A DNA stretch of 6,006 nt. Origin: Oscillospiraceae bacterium. Its GTDB lineage: Bacteria; Bacillota_A; Clostridia; Oscillospirales; Oscillospiraceae. The position numbers and the translations under genes are program-made. The stretch lies in contig JAFQDR010000171.1 of NCBI GenBank assembly GCA_017415945.1, positions 1-6,006 of the forward strand. The letters run 5' to 3'. The notes under the pieces were generated by a model. It did not search any database. It had not been told where the DNA came from and worked only from the letters and a program-made list of their open reading frames with translations. Positions 1-6,006 of this stretch are shown here, one piece after another; the stretch's first letter is position 1, and every line of letters starts with the position of its first letter.

Positions 1-1459
1 ACCTGATATTGATGGTTACATCAACGGCAAAAAAGCCGATGCTTCCGGCAGAAGTGAATATGAAGTATATCTGACTCTGAAATTCGAAATGCTGCCTGCA
101 GCAGAGGAAGTACCTGTAGTTCCCGAAGTACCCGAAGTTCCCGTTGTACCCGAAACACCCAAAAAGCAGAGCAACTTCACAGACGTAAAACCTGGTGCTC
201 ATTACGAAACACCCGTACAGTGGGCAGTAGAAAACGGCATCACCTCAGGTACCTCCGCAAGCACCTTCTCTCCCAATGACGGCTGCACCAGAGGACAGGT
301 CGTGACCTTTCTCTGGCGTGCCGCAGGAAGCCCCCAGCCCAACAGCACTTACAATAAATTCAAGGATGTGACTTCTTCGGATTATTATTTTAAGGCCGTT
401 CTCTGGGCTGCAGAGCAGGGCATCACAGGCGGCACTTCCCAAACCACCTTCAGTCCCAATCAGCAATGCACCCGCGGTCAAATCGTCACATTCCTTCACC
501 ATTACTATGGGGATGTCAACACAGAGCCTCCCGTTGTGACCCCCAGCCTGTGGGATTCAAGATTCGACCTCCCCACACAATCCGAAATCAGCGCATATAA
601 CAGCACTCACCCCGCATACCGCTCGCCCTATATTGCAGGCTGGCTGCAAATCGGGAAAAATGTTCGGTTCAAGGAATATTCCGTGGACTTCAAAGCCGAC
701 CACGTACCCCAAGGAACCTATTGCAGTCTGGCAAACTGGTACATGGATTTGAGCGACTTACAGAAAACCCATACCAATGTACACACCAACTCCGGTTCCA
801 TTCAGGCCTATGCGGGACTGCAAAACACGGTGACCGATATGGGAATGACATCCATTATGTCCTTCTGGGATGTGTTCGCCACAGACAGGTACGGCAAAGA
901 AATCACCATTCGCGCAAAGCTGATTTACCCTGCCTCCAATGGCAATGACGACTTTGACAATGAGGGTACAGGAGCACACTGCATCCGCCCCTTTGCATGG
1001 GAGGCCGATCACTGGTATCGGATGCTGCTGCAATGCGGAACCTCTGCCGAAACAGGCAACACCACCGTGGAGCAGTGGATCTGCGATTTGGAGACCAACC
1101 AATGGACCAAGCTGTGCGTTTATGACACAGGTTTGAAAAATTCCTGTTTCGTGGGTAACGTGGCATTCTTTCTGGAAAACTACATCAAGGAATTGGCAGG
1201 AGATGTTCGCAGCATGGAAATTCGCAATCCCCGTATCCGCAAGGTCGGCGATAGCGGCTGGACCAACCTGACACAGGCCTATATGACTTCCCAAGGGGGT
1301 ATCCCCAAGTATAACGGCAGCTATGCCTTCGGTACCGACAACGACCGATTCTGGATGATTACCAGCGGCGTGGGCGGTGACTGGTACGGCAACGGCAAGG
1401 GGCAGGCCGCAAAAACCTATACCATCAGCAACAACGCAACCGGCAGTCCCTATCAATAA
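1..1459 (+). CDS. SLH-domain surface protein with C-terminal DUF3472-like domain (5' partial)
   Basis: The reading frame is open from the left edge (first whole codon at 2) to a TAA at 1457-1459, giving 485 visible residues. The ATG at 89 has no Shine-Dalgarno sequence before it and is probably internal, so the true start and any signal peptide lie outside the window. In order: about 30 residues of unrecognised, beta-rich-looking sequence; a Val-Pro-Glu linker (about residues 36-53); two SLH domains (59-111 and 120-171); a short Pro/Val linker; then a C-terminal region (about 235-459) with DUF3472-type landmarks (GTY, GLQ, FWD, EGTG, WYR, FLEN). SLH domains in Gram-positive bacteria bind secondary cell-wall polymers, so the protein is inferred to be exported and wall-bound. 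DUF3472 has no established reaction that I know of; a carbohydrate-related role is only a guess. There is no LPXTG sorting signal at the C-terminus. It converges on the ribF operon and is functionally unrelated to it. Confidence 0.9.
   Translation, partial: PDIDGYINGKKADASGRSEYEVYLTLKFEMLPAAEEVPVVPEVPEVPVVPETPKKQSNFTDVKPGAHYETPVQWAVENGITSGTSASTFSPNDGCTRGQVVTFLWRAAGSPQPNSTYNKFKDVTSSDYYFKAVLWAAEQGITGGTSQTTFSPNQQCTRGQIVTFLHHYYGDVNTEPPVVTPSLWDSRFDLPTQSEISAYNSTHPAYRSPYIAGWLQIGKNVRFKEYSVDFKADHVPQGTYCSLANWYMDLSDLQKTHTNVHTNSGSIQAYAGLQNTVTDMGMTSIMSFWDVFATDRYGKEITIRAKLIYPASNGNDDFDNEGTGAHCIRPFAWEADHWYRMLLQCGTSAETGNTTVEQWICDLETNQWTKLCVYDTGLKNSCFVGNVAFFLENYIKELAGDVRSMEIRNPRIRKVGDSGWTNLTQAYMTSQGGIPKYNGSYAFGTDNDRFWMITSGVGGDWYGNGKGQAAKTYTISNNATGSPYQ
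107..160 (+). repeat. Val-Pro-Glu linker coded by short degenerate repeats
   Basis: The DNA repeats units of the form GTA/GTT-CCC-GAA and encodes alternating EVP, VVP and PE units. Low-complexity proline-rich segments of this kind are usual as extended linkers between domains of wall-bound proteins. Here it separates the unrecognised N-terminal part from the first SLH domain. The short near-identical units could vary in copy number between strains. Confidence 0.75.
176..334 (+). other. SLH domain 1 (within surface protein)
   Basis: It begins with the SLH opening FTDV, followed by the helix with W-A-V-E, then GITSGT, the F-S-P-N turn and the closing CTRGQ motif leading to VVTFLWR. This order (FxDV, WA, GI.G, F.P, TR..) is the standard SLH pattern, and the length of about 53 residues fits. 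The usual TRAE tetrad is TRGQ here. Confidence 0.92.
359..514 (+). other. SLH domain 2 (within surface protein)
   Basis: This is a second copy of the SLH pattern: FKDV, then LWAAEQGITGGT, FSPNQ and CTRGQ leading to IVTFLHHYYGD. It follows domain 1 after only about 8 residues. Many SLH proteins carry three copies; only two are seen here, and the residues before the Val-Pro-Glu linker do not look like a third. The other copy, if there is one, would have to be far upstream, outside the window. Confidence 0.92.
704..1378 (+). other. DUF3472-like domain (within surface protein)
   Basis: The motifs were recognised by eye: PQGTY, then AYAGLQN, then MSFWDVF, then NEGTGAHC, then a W-x4-WYR segment, a T-x-x-x-W-I-x-D strand, FFLENY, a following Arg-rich strand and a GW-x-x-L-x-x-A segment. 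This order of GTY / G-x-Q / F-x-W-D / GEGTG / W..YR / FLE / R..W matches my memory of the DUF3472 family of secreted proteins. A profile search is needed to confirm it. Function is unknown. It is the C-terminal, presumably surface-exposed, effector part of the SLH-anchored protein. Confidence 0.7.
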
Positions 1460-1466
1460 GCGCAAA

Positions 1467-1494
1467 AATCCCACTCCGATTTTGGAGTGGGATT
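1467..1494 (-). terminator. Intrinsic terminator of the ribF operon, shared with the converging gene
   Basis: A perfect 11-bp inverted repeat (1467-1477 with 1484-1494) closes a 6-nt loop. Read on the minus strand it starts 5 nt after the ribF stop codon and runs straight into five T residues (1468-1464), a classic Rho-independent terminator. Read on the plus strand it starts 7 nt after the surface-protein stop but is followed by CAATCTT, a poor U-tract, so termination in that direction is probably weaker. It fills most of the 40-nt gap between the two convergent genes. Confidence 0.9.
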
Positions 1495-1499
1495 CAATC

Positions 1500-2393
1500 T
1501 TAGCTATTCTTTTTGAAATACGCTCTTGCGGTGTCGGCATCCCTTAGGATCTGCTGCTGCAATGCCTCCACGTTCTCGAACTTCCGTTCGGGACGAATAA
1601 AATGGAAAAACTCCACACGGACATTGCTCTCGTACAAATCGCCGCTGAAATCCAGAATAAAGGTCTCCACGGTCACATGGTTGCCGCCGCTGACCGTGGG
1701 GCGTACACCGATATTGGTGACACCGGGGAACACTCTGCCGTCCTCCAAGTAGACCTTGGTGGCGTATACCCCGTGGCGGGGCACCAGCATATCACGGTCT
1801 ATGCGCATATTCACCGTGGGGGTGCCCATCTTGGTTCCCAGCTTATACCCATGGCGCACCACGTCGGTGAGCTCATAGGGATGCCCCAGCATCTCATTGG
1901 CAAGCTCCATACGCCCTGTCTGCAGCAGCCCGCGAATTTCCGTGGAGCTCACACGGAGCCCTCCTACGCTGACCGCAGGCACAACATCGTAGGTCAAGCC
2001 ATGGCTGCGGCAGTACAGACCGATCTTTTCCACGTTTCCTCTGCCCTTCTGACCGAAGCGGAAGTCATAGCCAACCACAAAATGCACCGCGCCGAAGCCC
2101 TCCACCAAGCTGTCCAGAAATTCCTCCCAGGGCATATTCATGGTATCGTAGTTGAAGTGGATCAGAATTACATCGTCAATGCCGTACAGTCTGCTCATAA
2201 GAGACTCACGCCCCTCATTGCTGCAGATCAAAGGTACGCTGCGGCCATGGGTCAGGGTCTCGGGGTGTACATCAAAGCTGATGGCCGAGGGAACCGCATC
2301 CAGTTCCTTTGCCCGCTGCACCGCCAAATTCAGCAGCGCCGCGTGTCCCAAATGTACCCCATCGAAAAAACCAAGTGCCACAACTCGTCTCAT
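1500..2393 (-). CDS. ribF: Bifunctional riboflavin kinase / FAD synthetase
   Basis: This 297-residue cytoplasmic protein would phosphorylate riboflavin to FMN and then adenylylate FMN to FAD. The N-terminal adenylyltransferase domain shows GFFDGVHLGH at 8-17 (the HxGH nucleotidyltransferase signature), GYDFRFG at 108-114 and SSTEIR at 149-154. The C-terminal riboflavin-kinase domain shows LGTKMGTPTVN at 185-195, GVTNIGVRPT at 224-233 and the expected catalytic Glu at about 243 followed by LDFSGDLY. The kinase motif usually reads GFPTAN, so GTPTVN is a mild variant that keeps the Thr and Asn. The short N-terminus (the GFFDG motif begins at residue 8) is as I recall for clostridial RibF. The ATG lies 3 nt past the truB stop and is preceded by GAGG at 8-nt spacing. 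It is the last gene before the terminator. No FMN riboswitch is present, since the gene is internal to the operon. Confidence 0.97.
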   Translation of the reverse strand: MRRVVALGFFDGVHLGHAALLNLAVQRAKELDAVPSAISFDVHPETLTHGRSVPLICSNEGRESLMSRLYGIDDVILIHFNYDTMNMPWEEFLDSLVEGFGAVHFVVGYDFRFGQKGRGNVEKIGLYCRSHGLTYDVVPAVSVGGLRVSSTEIRGLLQTGRMELANEMLGHPYELTDVVRHGYKLGTKMGTPTVNMRIDRDMLVPRHGVYATKVYLEDGRVFPGVTNIGVRPTVSGGNHVTVETFILDFSGDLYESNVRVEFFHFIRPERKFENVEALQQQILRDADTARAYFKKNS

Positions 2394-2396
2394 ATC

Positions 2397-3275
2397 TCAA
2401 ACCTCAAAAAAGCTCTTTATCGTACTTGCGGTTCCGTTTTCCACCTTGCCCAGTGCCAAAAATCCGCCATCGGCATCATAAAACCGATAGGTACCGTCGG
2501 GCACGGAAACGGAAAACTGTCCGCCTACCATTGTACGCTTTGTTTGCTTTTCCGTCAAGGTCATGGGCGCAAAAGCTGAAAAGAGGCTGTCAACAGGCAG
2601 CAGCAATTCCTCCGCTCTGCCCTGCTCCGCCATCTCCGCAACGTATTCCAAGGTCAGTGCATCCCTCAGGTGGAAGCCACCTGCACGGACACGTCGAAGA
2701 CTGCTCATAGTACCGCCTACCCCCAATGCCTCGCCGATGTCACGGCACAGGGTACGGATGTAAGTTCCCTTGGAGCAGGTCACATCCAGACAGAAGTCCC
2801 CTGCTTCCAAGTGGCTGTTGTCGCCGATTTCCAGAGAATGGATAGTAATGCGGCGGGGCTTGCGCTCCACTTCACCGCCTTTTCGGGCAATGTCATAGAG
2901 CTTTTGCCCGTTGACCTTCAATGCGGAGTACATGGGTGGGATCTGGTCGATTTCCCCCATAAACTTGGGCAGCACCCCGCGCAGTTCATCTTCTGTTACG
3001 TGCTGTTCTTTTTCACAAAGCACAGTGCCCGTAATATCCTGAGTGTCGGTTTCCACACCCAGTCGCAGACCTGCAATGTACTGCTTTTCGTCGGATTCCG
3101 CAAACTCCACCGCACGGGTAGCACGCCCCACGAATACCACAAGCAACCCCGTTGCCATAGGGTCAAGGGTGCCGGAGTGACCGATGCGCTTTTCACGCAG
3201 CAAGCGGCGAAGCTTCCCCACCACATCATGGCTGGTCCAGTCTTGGGGCTTATCGATCAGAATAATGCCGTTCAT
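2397..3275 (-). CDS. truB: tRNA pseudouridine(55) synthase
   Basis: This is a 292-residue enzyme that isomerises U55 to pseudouridine in the T-loop of tRNAs. With the ATG at 3275 as residue 1, it begins NGIILIDKP, the usual TruB N-terminus. GHSGTLDPMATGLL (32-45) contains the catalytic Asp38, IPPMYSALKVNG is at 112-123, and CSKGTYIRTLCRDIG is at 167-181. A PUA-like C-terminal tail follows (about 235-292). I chose the ATG at 3275 over the in-frame GTG at 3284 because the GAGGAG lies 8 nt before the ATG but overlaps the GTG itself. The ATG overlaps the nrnA stop in an ATGA, so translation is probably coupled. The stop is followed after 3 nt by ribF. Confidence 0.97.
   Translation of the reverse strand: MNGIILIDKPQDWTSHDVVGKLRRLLREKRIGHSGTLDPMATGLLVVFVGRATRAVEFAESDEKQYIAGLRLGVETDTQDITGTVLCEKEQHVTEDELRGVLPKFMGEIDQIPPMYSALKVNGQKLYDIARKGGEVERKPRRITIHSLEIGDNSHLEAGDFCLDVTCSKGTYIRTLCRDIGEALGVGGTMSSLRRVRAGGFHLRDALTLEYVAEMAEQGRAEELLLPVDSLFSAFAPMTLTEKQTKRTMVGGQFSVSVPDGTYRFYDADGGFLALGKVENGTASTIKSFFEV
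2402..2405 (-). promoter_or_regulatory. Ribosome binding site of ribF
   Basis: On the minus strand a TGAGG sequence sits 8 nt before the ribF ATG, inside the last codons of truB. This supports the ATG at 2393 and suggests that ribosomes finishing truB re-initiate on ribF. Confidence 0.75.
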
Positions 3276-4210
3276 GCAGTCCACTCCTCATTGATGGCTG
3301 CCAGCACCAGTTCCGCAGCAGTCTCCACATCAGCCGCAATCTTGCAGCCGGCCGCCATAGCGTGACCACCGCCCCCAAACTTGGCGCAGATGTTGGATAC
3401 GTTCACTCGGGGCTTGGAACGCAGAGACAGCTTGGAAGTACCGTCGTCATTTTCCTTGACAGTCACCGCAACGATGACCCCCTCAGGGCGCCCCGCCAGA
3501 TTGGCAAGGTCATCCATGTCCTTGGGCTGTGCGCCGCTTTGGGCGATCATCTCCTTGGTAATCAAGGCAATTGCAATCTGCCCGTCACGATGGAACTGCA
3601 TCCGATTATAGACCATGCTTTCCAGCATAATACGTTCTTTGGCAACGGAACGGAAAAACAGGACATTCAATTTTCCGTTTTCCGCTCCATAATCCACCAG
3701 TTTTGCCGCCGCGCGGAGGGTATCGGCAGTGGTGTTCATGTATTGGAAGCACCCTGTATCCGTGGAAACGGCAATGTACAGCAGGTTTGCTTCCTCCTTG
3801 CTTACGTCACCGCACAGTTCCTCAATGACCCGCAGCATCACTTCCCCGCAGGCAGCAGTGTGAGGCTCCACCAAGGTACGCTCCGCATAGAAGCTATTGG
3901 AACCGTGATGGTCGATGCACAGATCCACCTTGCCGCTGAATGCCTTGGGGAACATGGTCACATCCGCGGTGTCAACCGCAATGACAGTCTCATAAGTATC
4001 ATCCACAGGCGCGAAATACCCGCCCACAAAGGGCAGGTATTTCTCTGTGGCTTCTTCATTTTTCAGCAGGTATGCCTGCTTGCCCGCGCGGCGCAGTGCG
4101 CTGCACAGGGCACCCGCACTGCCGAGAGTATCCCCGTCGGGGCGGGCATGGGTGACCAGCAGGAACTTATCGTGCTCCCGCAGGTATTCCGCCACAGTCT
4201 TTGCGTTCAT
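3272..4210 (-). CDS. nrnA: Bifunctional oligoribonuclease / pAp phosphatase, DHH family
   Basis: This 312-residue DHH/DHHA1 phosphoesterase degrades 2-5 nt RNA fragments and 3'-phosphoadenosine 5'-phosphate in the cytoplasm. With the ATG at 4210 as residue 1, metal-binding motifs are HARPDGD (21-27), Asp80 in AVDTAD, DHH (100-102) and Asp151 in STDTG. The C-terminal DHHA1 substrate-binding motif GGGGHAMAAG is at 279-288. All the catalytic motifs are intact. The ATG is preferred to the in-frame TTG at 4216: GGAGG lies 7 nt before the ATG but only 1 nt before the TTG. The ATG overlaps the rbfA stop in an ATGA, and its own TGA overlaps the truB ATG in the same way. NrnA between rbfA and truB is a common Firmicute arrangement and suggests recycling of RNA fragments alongside the translation genes. 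The PAP-phosphatase activity is assigned from the family, not visible directly. Confidence 0.95.
   Translation of the reverse strand: MNAKTVAEYLREHDKFLLVTHARPDGDTLGSAGALCSALRRAGKQAYLLKNEEATEKYLPFVGGYFAPVDDTYETVIAVDTADVTMFPKAFSGKVDLCIDHHGSNSFYAERTLVEPHTAACGEVMLRVIEELCGDVSKEEANLLYIAVSTDTGCFQYMNTTADTLRAAAKLVDYGAENGKLNVLFFRSVAKERIMLESMVYNRMQFHRDGQIAIALITKEMIAQSGAQPKDMDDLANLAGRPEGVIVAVTVKENDDGTSKLSLRSKPRVNVSNICAKFGGGGHAMAAGCKIAADVETAAELVLAAINEEWTA
3284..3289 (-). promoter_or_regulatory. Ribosome binding site of truB, decides the start
   Basis: GAGGAG on the minus strand is spaced 8 nt from the ATG at 3275. Its last G is the first base of the alternative GTG codon, which would leave no spacer, so the longer truB start can be ruled out with good confidence. 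Confidence 0.85.
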
Positions 4211-4587
4211 TCCCAATCCTCCGTGTCTTCCTCGGGCAGCTCGGGAATGTTCAGATTGTCCAGAATACCGCTGATCTTTGCGCCGTATTCGATGGAGTGG
4301 TCCACTTCGAATACCAGCTCAGGGGTGTAAACCAGCTTCAGGGTAGAGCCCAGCTCACGTCTCAGCCAGCCGGATGCGCTCTTGAGTCCCTTTTTAAATT
4401 CCTTTTCGTCCTTCAGACCGTATACACTCAGCCAAACCTTTGCATAGCGCAGGTCGCCGGTAGTATCCACACGGGTGATGGTGATCATCCCCTGTCCGCT
4501 GACACGGGGATCCTTCACCTGACGGAGACGGTCAGACAAAATACGCTGGATATCGTCATTGATTCTTCCGATTCTTGCAGATGCCAT
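4207..4587 (-). CDS. rbfA: 30S ribosome-binding factor A
   Basis: This 126-residue protein fits the usual RbfA length and single KH-like fold. RbfA binds the immature 30S subunit and helps 16S rRNA 5'-end maturation, and is needed for growth in the cold in model bacteria. Visible features are the N-terminal RIGRINDDIQRIL helix (residues 5-17), KDPRVSGQGMITITRVD (25-41), the DLRYAKVWLSVYG strand and the E-L-x-x-x-L-K-L-x-x-x-P-E-L segment before the FEVDHSIEYG stretch. The tail is acidic (PELPEEDTEDWE). The ATG is preceded by AAGGAA at 10 nt and lies 24 nt downstream of infB. Its TGA overlaps the nrnA ATG in an ATGA, so rbfA and nrnA are probably translationally coupled. Confidence 0.97.
   Translation of the reverse strand: MASARIGRINDDIQRILSDRLRQVKDPRVSGQGMITITRVDTTGDLRYAKVWLSVYGLKDEKEFKKGLKSASGWLRRELGSTLKLVYTPELVFEVDHSIEYGAKISGILDNLNIPELPEEDTEDWE
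4218..4222 (-). promoter_or_regulatory. Ribosome binding site of nrnA, decides the start
   Basis: A consensus GGAGG on the minus strand lies 7 nt before the ATG at 4210, within the 3' end of rbfA. The alternative TTG is a single base from the site, too close to be used. Confidence 0.85.
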
Positions 4588-4596
4588 AAATTATGG

Positions 4597-4602
4597 TTCC
4601 TT
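4597..4602 (-). promoter_or_regulatory. Ribosome binding site of rbfA
   Basis: AAGGAA on the minus strand lies about 10 nt before the rbfA ATG, in the 24-nt gap after the infB stop. No terminator-like hairpin or promoter is seen in this gap, so rbfA is read from the infB transcript. Confidence 0.75.
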
Positions 4603-4611
4603 TCGTTTCGG

Positions 4612-6006
4612 TTAGGGCATGATCTGGCGCATCACGTAGATTTCCAGTTCGTCCCCTTCTCTTACATCGTTGTACTTTTCGATCTGCAGACCACATTCGT
4701 AGCCTTCCTTGACTTCCTTCACGTCGTCCTTGAAGCGGCGCAGAGATGCCAGCTCGCCATCGTAAATAACGATGCGGTCACGGATGACGCGAACCTTGCT
4801 GTTGCGCTCGATCTTACCGTCGGTAACATAGCCGCCGATAATGGTGCCAACCTTGGAAACCTTGAAGGTCTGGCGTACTTCTACTCGACCGATAACTGCT
4901 TCCTCGAACTTGGGAGCAAGCATGCCCTTCATAGCGGTTTCCACTTCGTTGATGCAGTCGTAAATGACGGAGTACATACGCATTTCAACACCTGCACGAA
5001 CAGCGGAGTCACGAGCAGCGTTGTCGGGACGTACGTTAAAGCCAACGATCAGCGCACCGCTGGTCGCTGCCAGCATAACGTCGGATTCGTTGATAGCACC
5101 GGGTGCTGCGTGAATGACCTTCACGCGAACTTCTTCGTTGGTCAGCTTTTCCAGAGAGTTCTTAACTGCCTCCGCAGAGCCCTGTACGTCTGCCTTTACG
5201 ATGATGTTGAAGTCCTTCAGCTCACCTTCCTGAATACGGCTGAACAGGTCATCCAGAGATACCTTTCTTGCCGCACCGAACAGCGCTTCCTTCTTCTGCT
5301 GCTTGCGTTCTTCCACCAGCTCACGAGCCATACGTTCGTCGGAAACTGCGTTGAAGACATCGCCTGCTGCGGGAACCTCGCTGAGACCGTCGATTTCAAC
5401 GGGAACGGAGGGACCTGCTTCCATAATGCGTTCGCCCTTGTCGTTGATCATCACACGAACACGGCCGACAGCGGTGCCTGCGATGATGATGTCGCCCTTC
5501 TTCAGGGTACCGTTCTGTACCAGAACGGTCATAACGGGACCACGGCCGCGGTCCAGACGAGCTTCGATAACTGCGCCCTTTGCGGCACGGTTGGGGTTTG
5601 CCTTCAGTTCCTGCATTTCTGCCAGCAGAACAACGTTTTCCAGCAGGTCGTCAATGCCCATACCGGTCTTTGCGGAAATGGGAACGATGATGGTATCGCC
5701 GCCCCATTCTTCGCTGACCAGTTCATATTCGGTCAGCTGCTGCTTGATGCGCTCGATGTTGGCGGTGGGCTTATCGATCTTGTTGATGGCAACGATGGTC
5801 TGTACGCCTGCTGCCTTGGCATTGCTGATGGCTTCTACGGTCTGGGGCATTACGCCGTCGTCCGCTGCGACAACCAGGATAGCGATATCGGTGGCCATTG
5901 CGCCGCGCAGACGCATGGAGGTGAATGCCTCATGGCCGGGGGTGTCGAGGAAGGTGATCTGCCTGCCGTCGAGATTGACGGTGTAAGCGCCGATGTGCTG
6001 GGTGAT
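4612..6006 (-). CDS. infB: Translation initiation factor IF-2 (5' partial, C-terminal 464 residues)
   Basis: IF-2 is the GTPase that brings initiator fMet-tRNA to the 30S subunit and promotes 50S joining. The frame is open to the right edge, so the N-terminal half, with the G1 P-loop, lies outside. The ATG at 5916 is internal. In visible numbering, the G3 motif DTPGHEAF is at 21-28 with the catalytic His25, G4 NKID at 75-78 and G5 SAK at 111-113. The beta-barrel domain II, domain III ([12 protein letters not shown]) and the fMet-tRNA-binding C-terminal domain IV follow, ending with an intact MRQIMP tail. TSMRLRGA replaces the more usual TSMRARGA, a minor change. The gene is upstream of rbfA in the common Firmicute order after nusA. 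The operon promoter must lie beyond the right edge. Confidence 0.98.
   Translation of the reverse strand: MTQHIGAYTVNLDGRQITFLDTPGHEAFTSMRLRGAMATDIAILVVAADDGVMPQTVEAISNAKAAGVQTIVAINKIDKPTANIERIKQQLTEYELVSEEWGGDTIIVPISAKTGMGIDDLLENVVLLAEMQELKANPNRAAKGAVIEARLDRGRGPVMTVLVQNGTLKKGDIIIAGTAVGRVRVMINDKGERIMEAGPSVPVEIDGLSEVPAAGDVFNAVSDERMARELVEERKQQKKEALFGAARKVSLDDLFSRIQEGELKDFNIIVKADVQGSAEAVKNSLEKLTNEEVRVKVIHAAPGAINESDVMLAATSGALIVGFNVRPDNAARDSAVRAGVEMRMYSVIYDCINEVETAMKGMLAPKFEEAVIGRVEVRQTFKVSKVGTIIGGYVTDGKIERNSKVRVIRDRIVIYDGELASLRRFKDDVKEVKEGYECGLQIEKYNDVREGDELEIYVMRQIMP

Noticed and set aside
89..1459. Surface protein starting at the ATG at 89
   Set aside because: The frame is open and protein-like to the left edge, and no Shine-Dalgarno sequence precedes this ATG.
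758..1540. Minus-strand reading frame of 260 residues across the SLH gene 3' end
   Set aside because: It runs antisense to the DUF3472-like domain and through the terminator hairpin into ribF. The plus-strand frame has clear domain motifs.
1602..2579. Plus-strand reading frame of 325 residues
   Set aside because: It lies wholly antisense to ribF and truB, has no recognisable domain, and follows from the codon composition of the real genes on the minus strand.
2397..3284. Longer truB starting at the GTG at 3284
   Set aside because: The Shine-Dalgarno sequence overlaps the GTG, whereas the ATG at 3275 has 8-nt spacing and gives the typical N-terminus.
3272..4216. Longer nrnA starting at the TTG at 4216
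   Set aside because: The TTG is 1 nt from the GGAGG; the ATG at 4210 has proper spacing and the ATGA overlap.
3362..4330. Plus-strand reading frame of 322 residues
   Set aside because: It is antisense to nrnA and the end of rbfA, whose proteins have intact catalytic motifs. The translation matches no known family.
4612..5916. IF-2 starting at the ATG at 5916
   Set aside because: The codons beyond it encode the G3 motif DTPGHEAF of IF-2, so the ATG is internal and the gene continues past the right edge.
5303..5986. Plus-strand reading frame of 227 residues
   Set aside because: It is antisense to infB and rich in Ser/Thr/Arg as expected of a shadow frame. No ribosome binding site or domain is seen.

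Overview
The window looks like part of a Clostridia-type Firmicute chromosome, perhaps an anaerobic gut or Oscillospirales-like lineage. The evidence is the gene order infB-rbfA-nrnA-truB-ribF on one strand, the short N-terminus of RibF, Gram-positive SLH cell-wall anchoring domains of the 'TRGQ' type, and moderate G+C (judged by eye, not counted). The genus cannot be named from the sequence alone.

Layout: the left quarter (1-1459, plus strand) is the 3' part of a large surface-protein gene that enters from beyond the left edge. Its product has a Val-Pro-Glu linker, two S-layer homology (SLH) domains and a C-terminal domain that I match by motifs to the DUF3472 family. A 40-base intergenic gap (1460-1499) holds one strong hairpin, which acts as a shared terminator between converging transcripts. 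It is best formed for the minus-strand operon.

The rest (1500-6006) is a tightly packed minus-strand operon, transcribed right to left: infB (partial, 5' end beyond the right edge), rbfA, nrnA, truB, ribF. The junctions are 24 nt, a 4-nt ATGA overlap, a second 4-nt ATGA overlap, and 3 nt, so the last four genes are probably translationally coupled. The Shine-Dalgarno positions show that truB and nrnA start at the ATG inside each ATGA overlap, not at the slightly longer GTG or TTG in-frame codons.

How the genes work together: IF-2 and RbfA act in translation initiation and 30S maturation. TruB makes pseudouridine 55 in tRNA. NrnA degrades nanoRNAs and pAp. RibF makes FMN and FAD. This is the conserved translation and RNA-metabolism operon seen downstream of nusA in many Firmicutes, and it is an ordinary housekeeping region. 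No mobile element, CRISPR array, RNA gene or defence system was seen. The least characterised item is the SLH/DUF3472 surface protein. I found no convincing new biological system.
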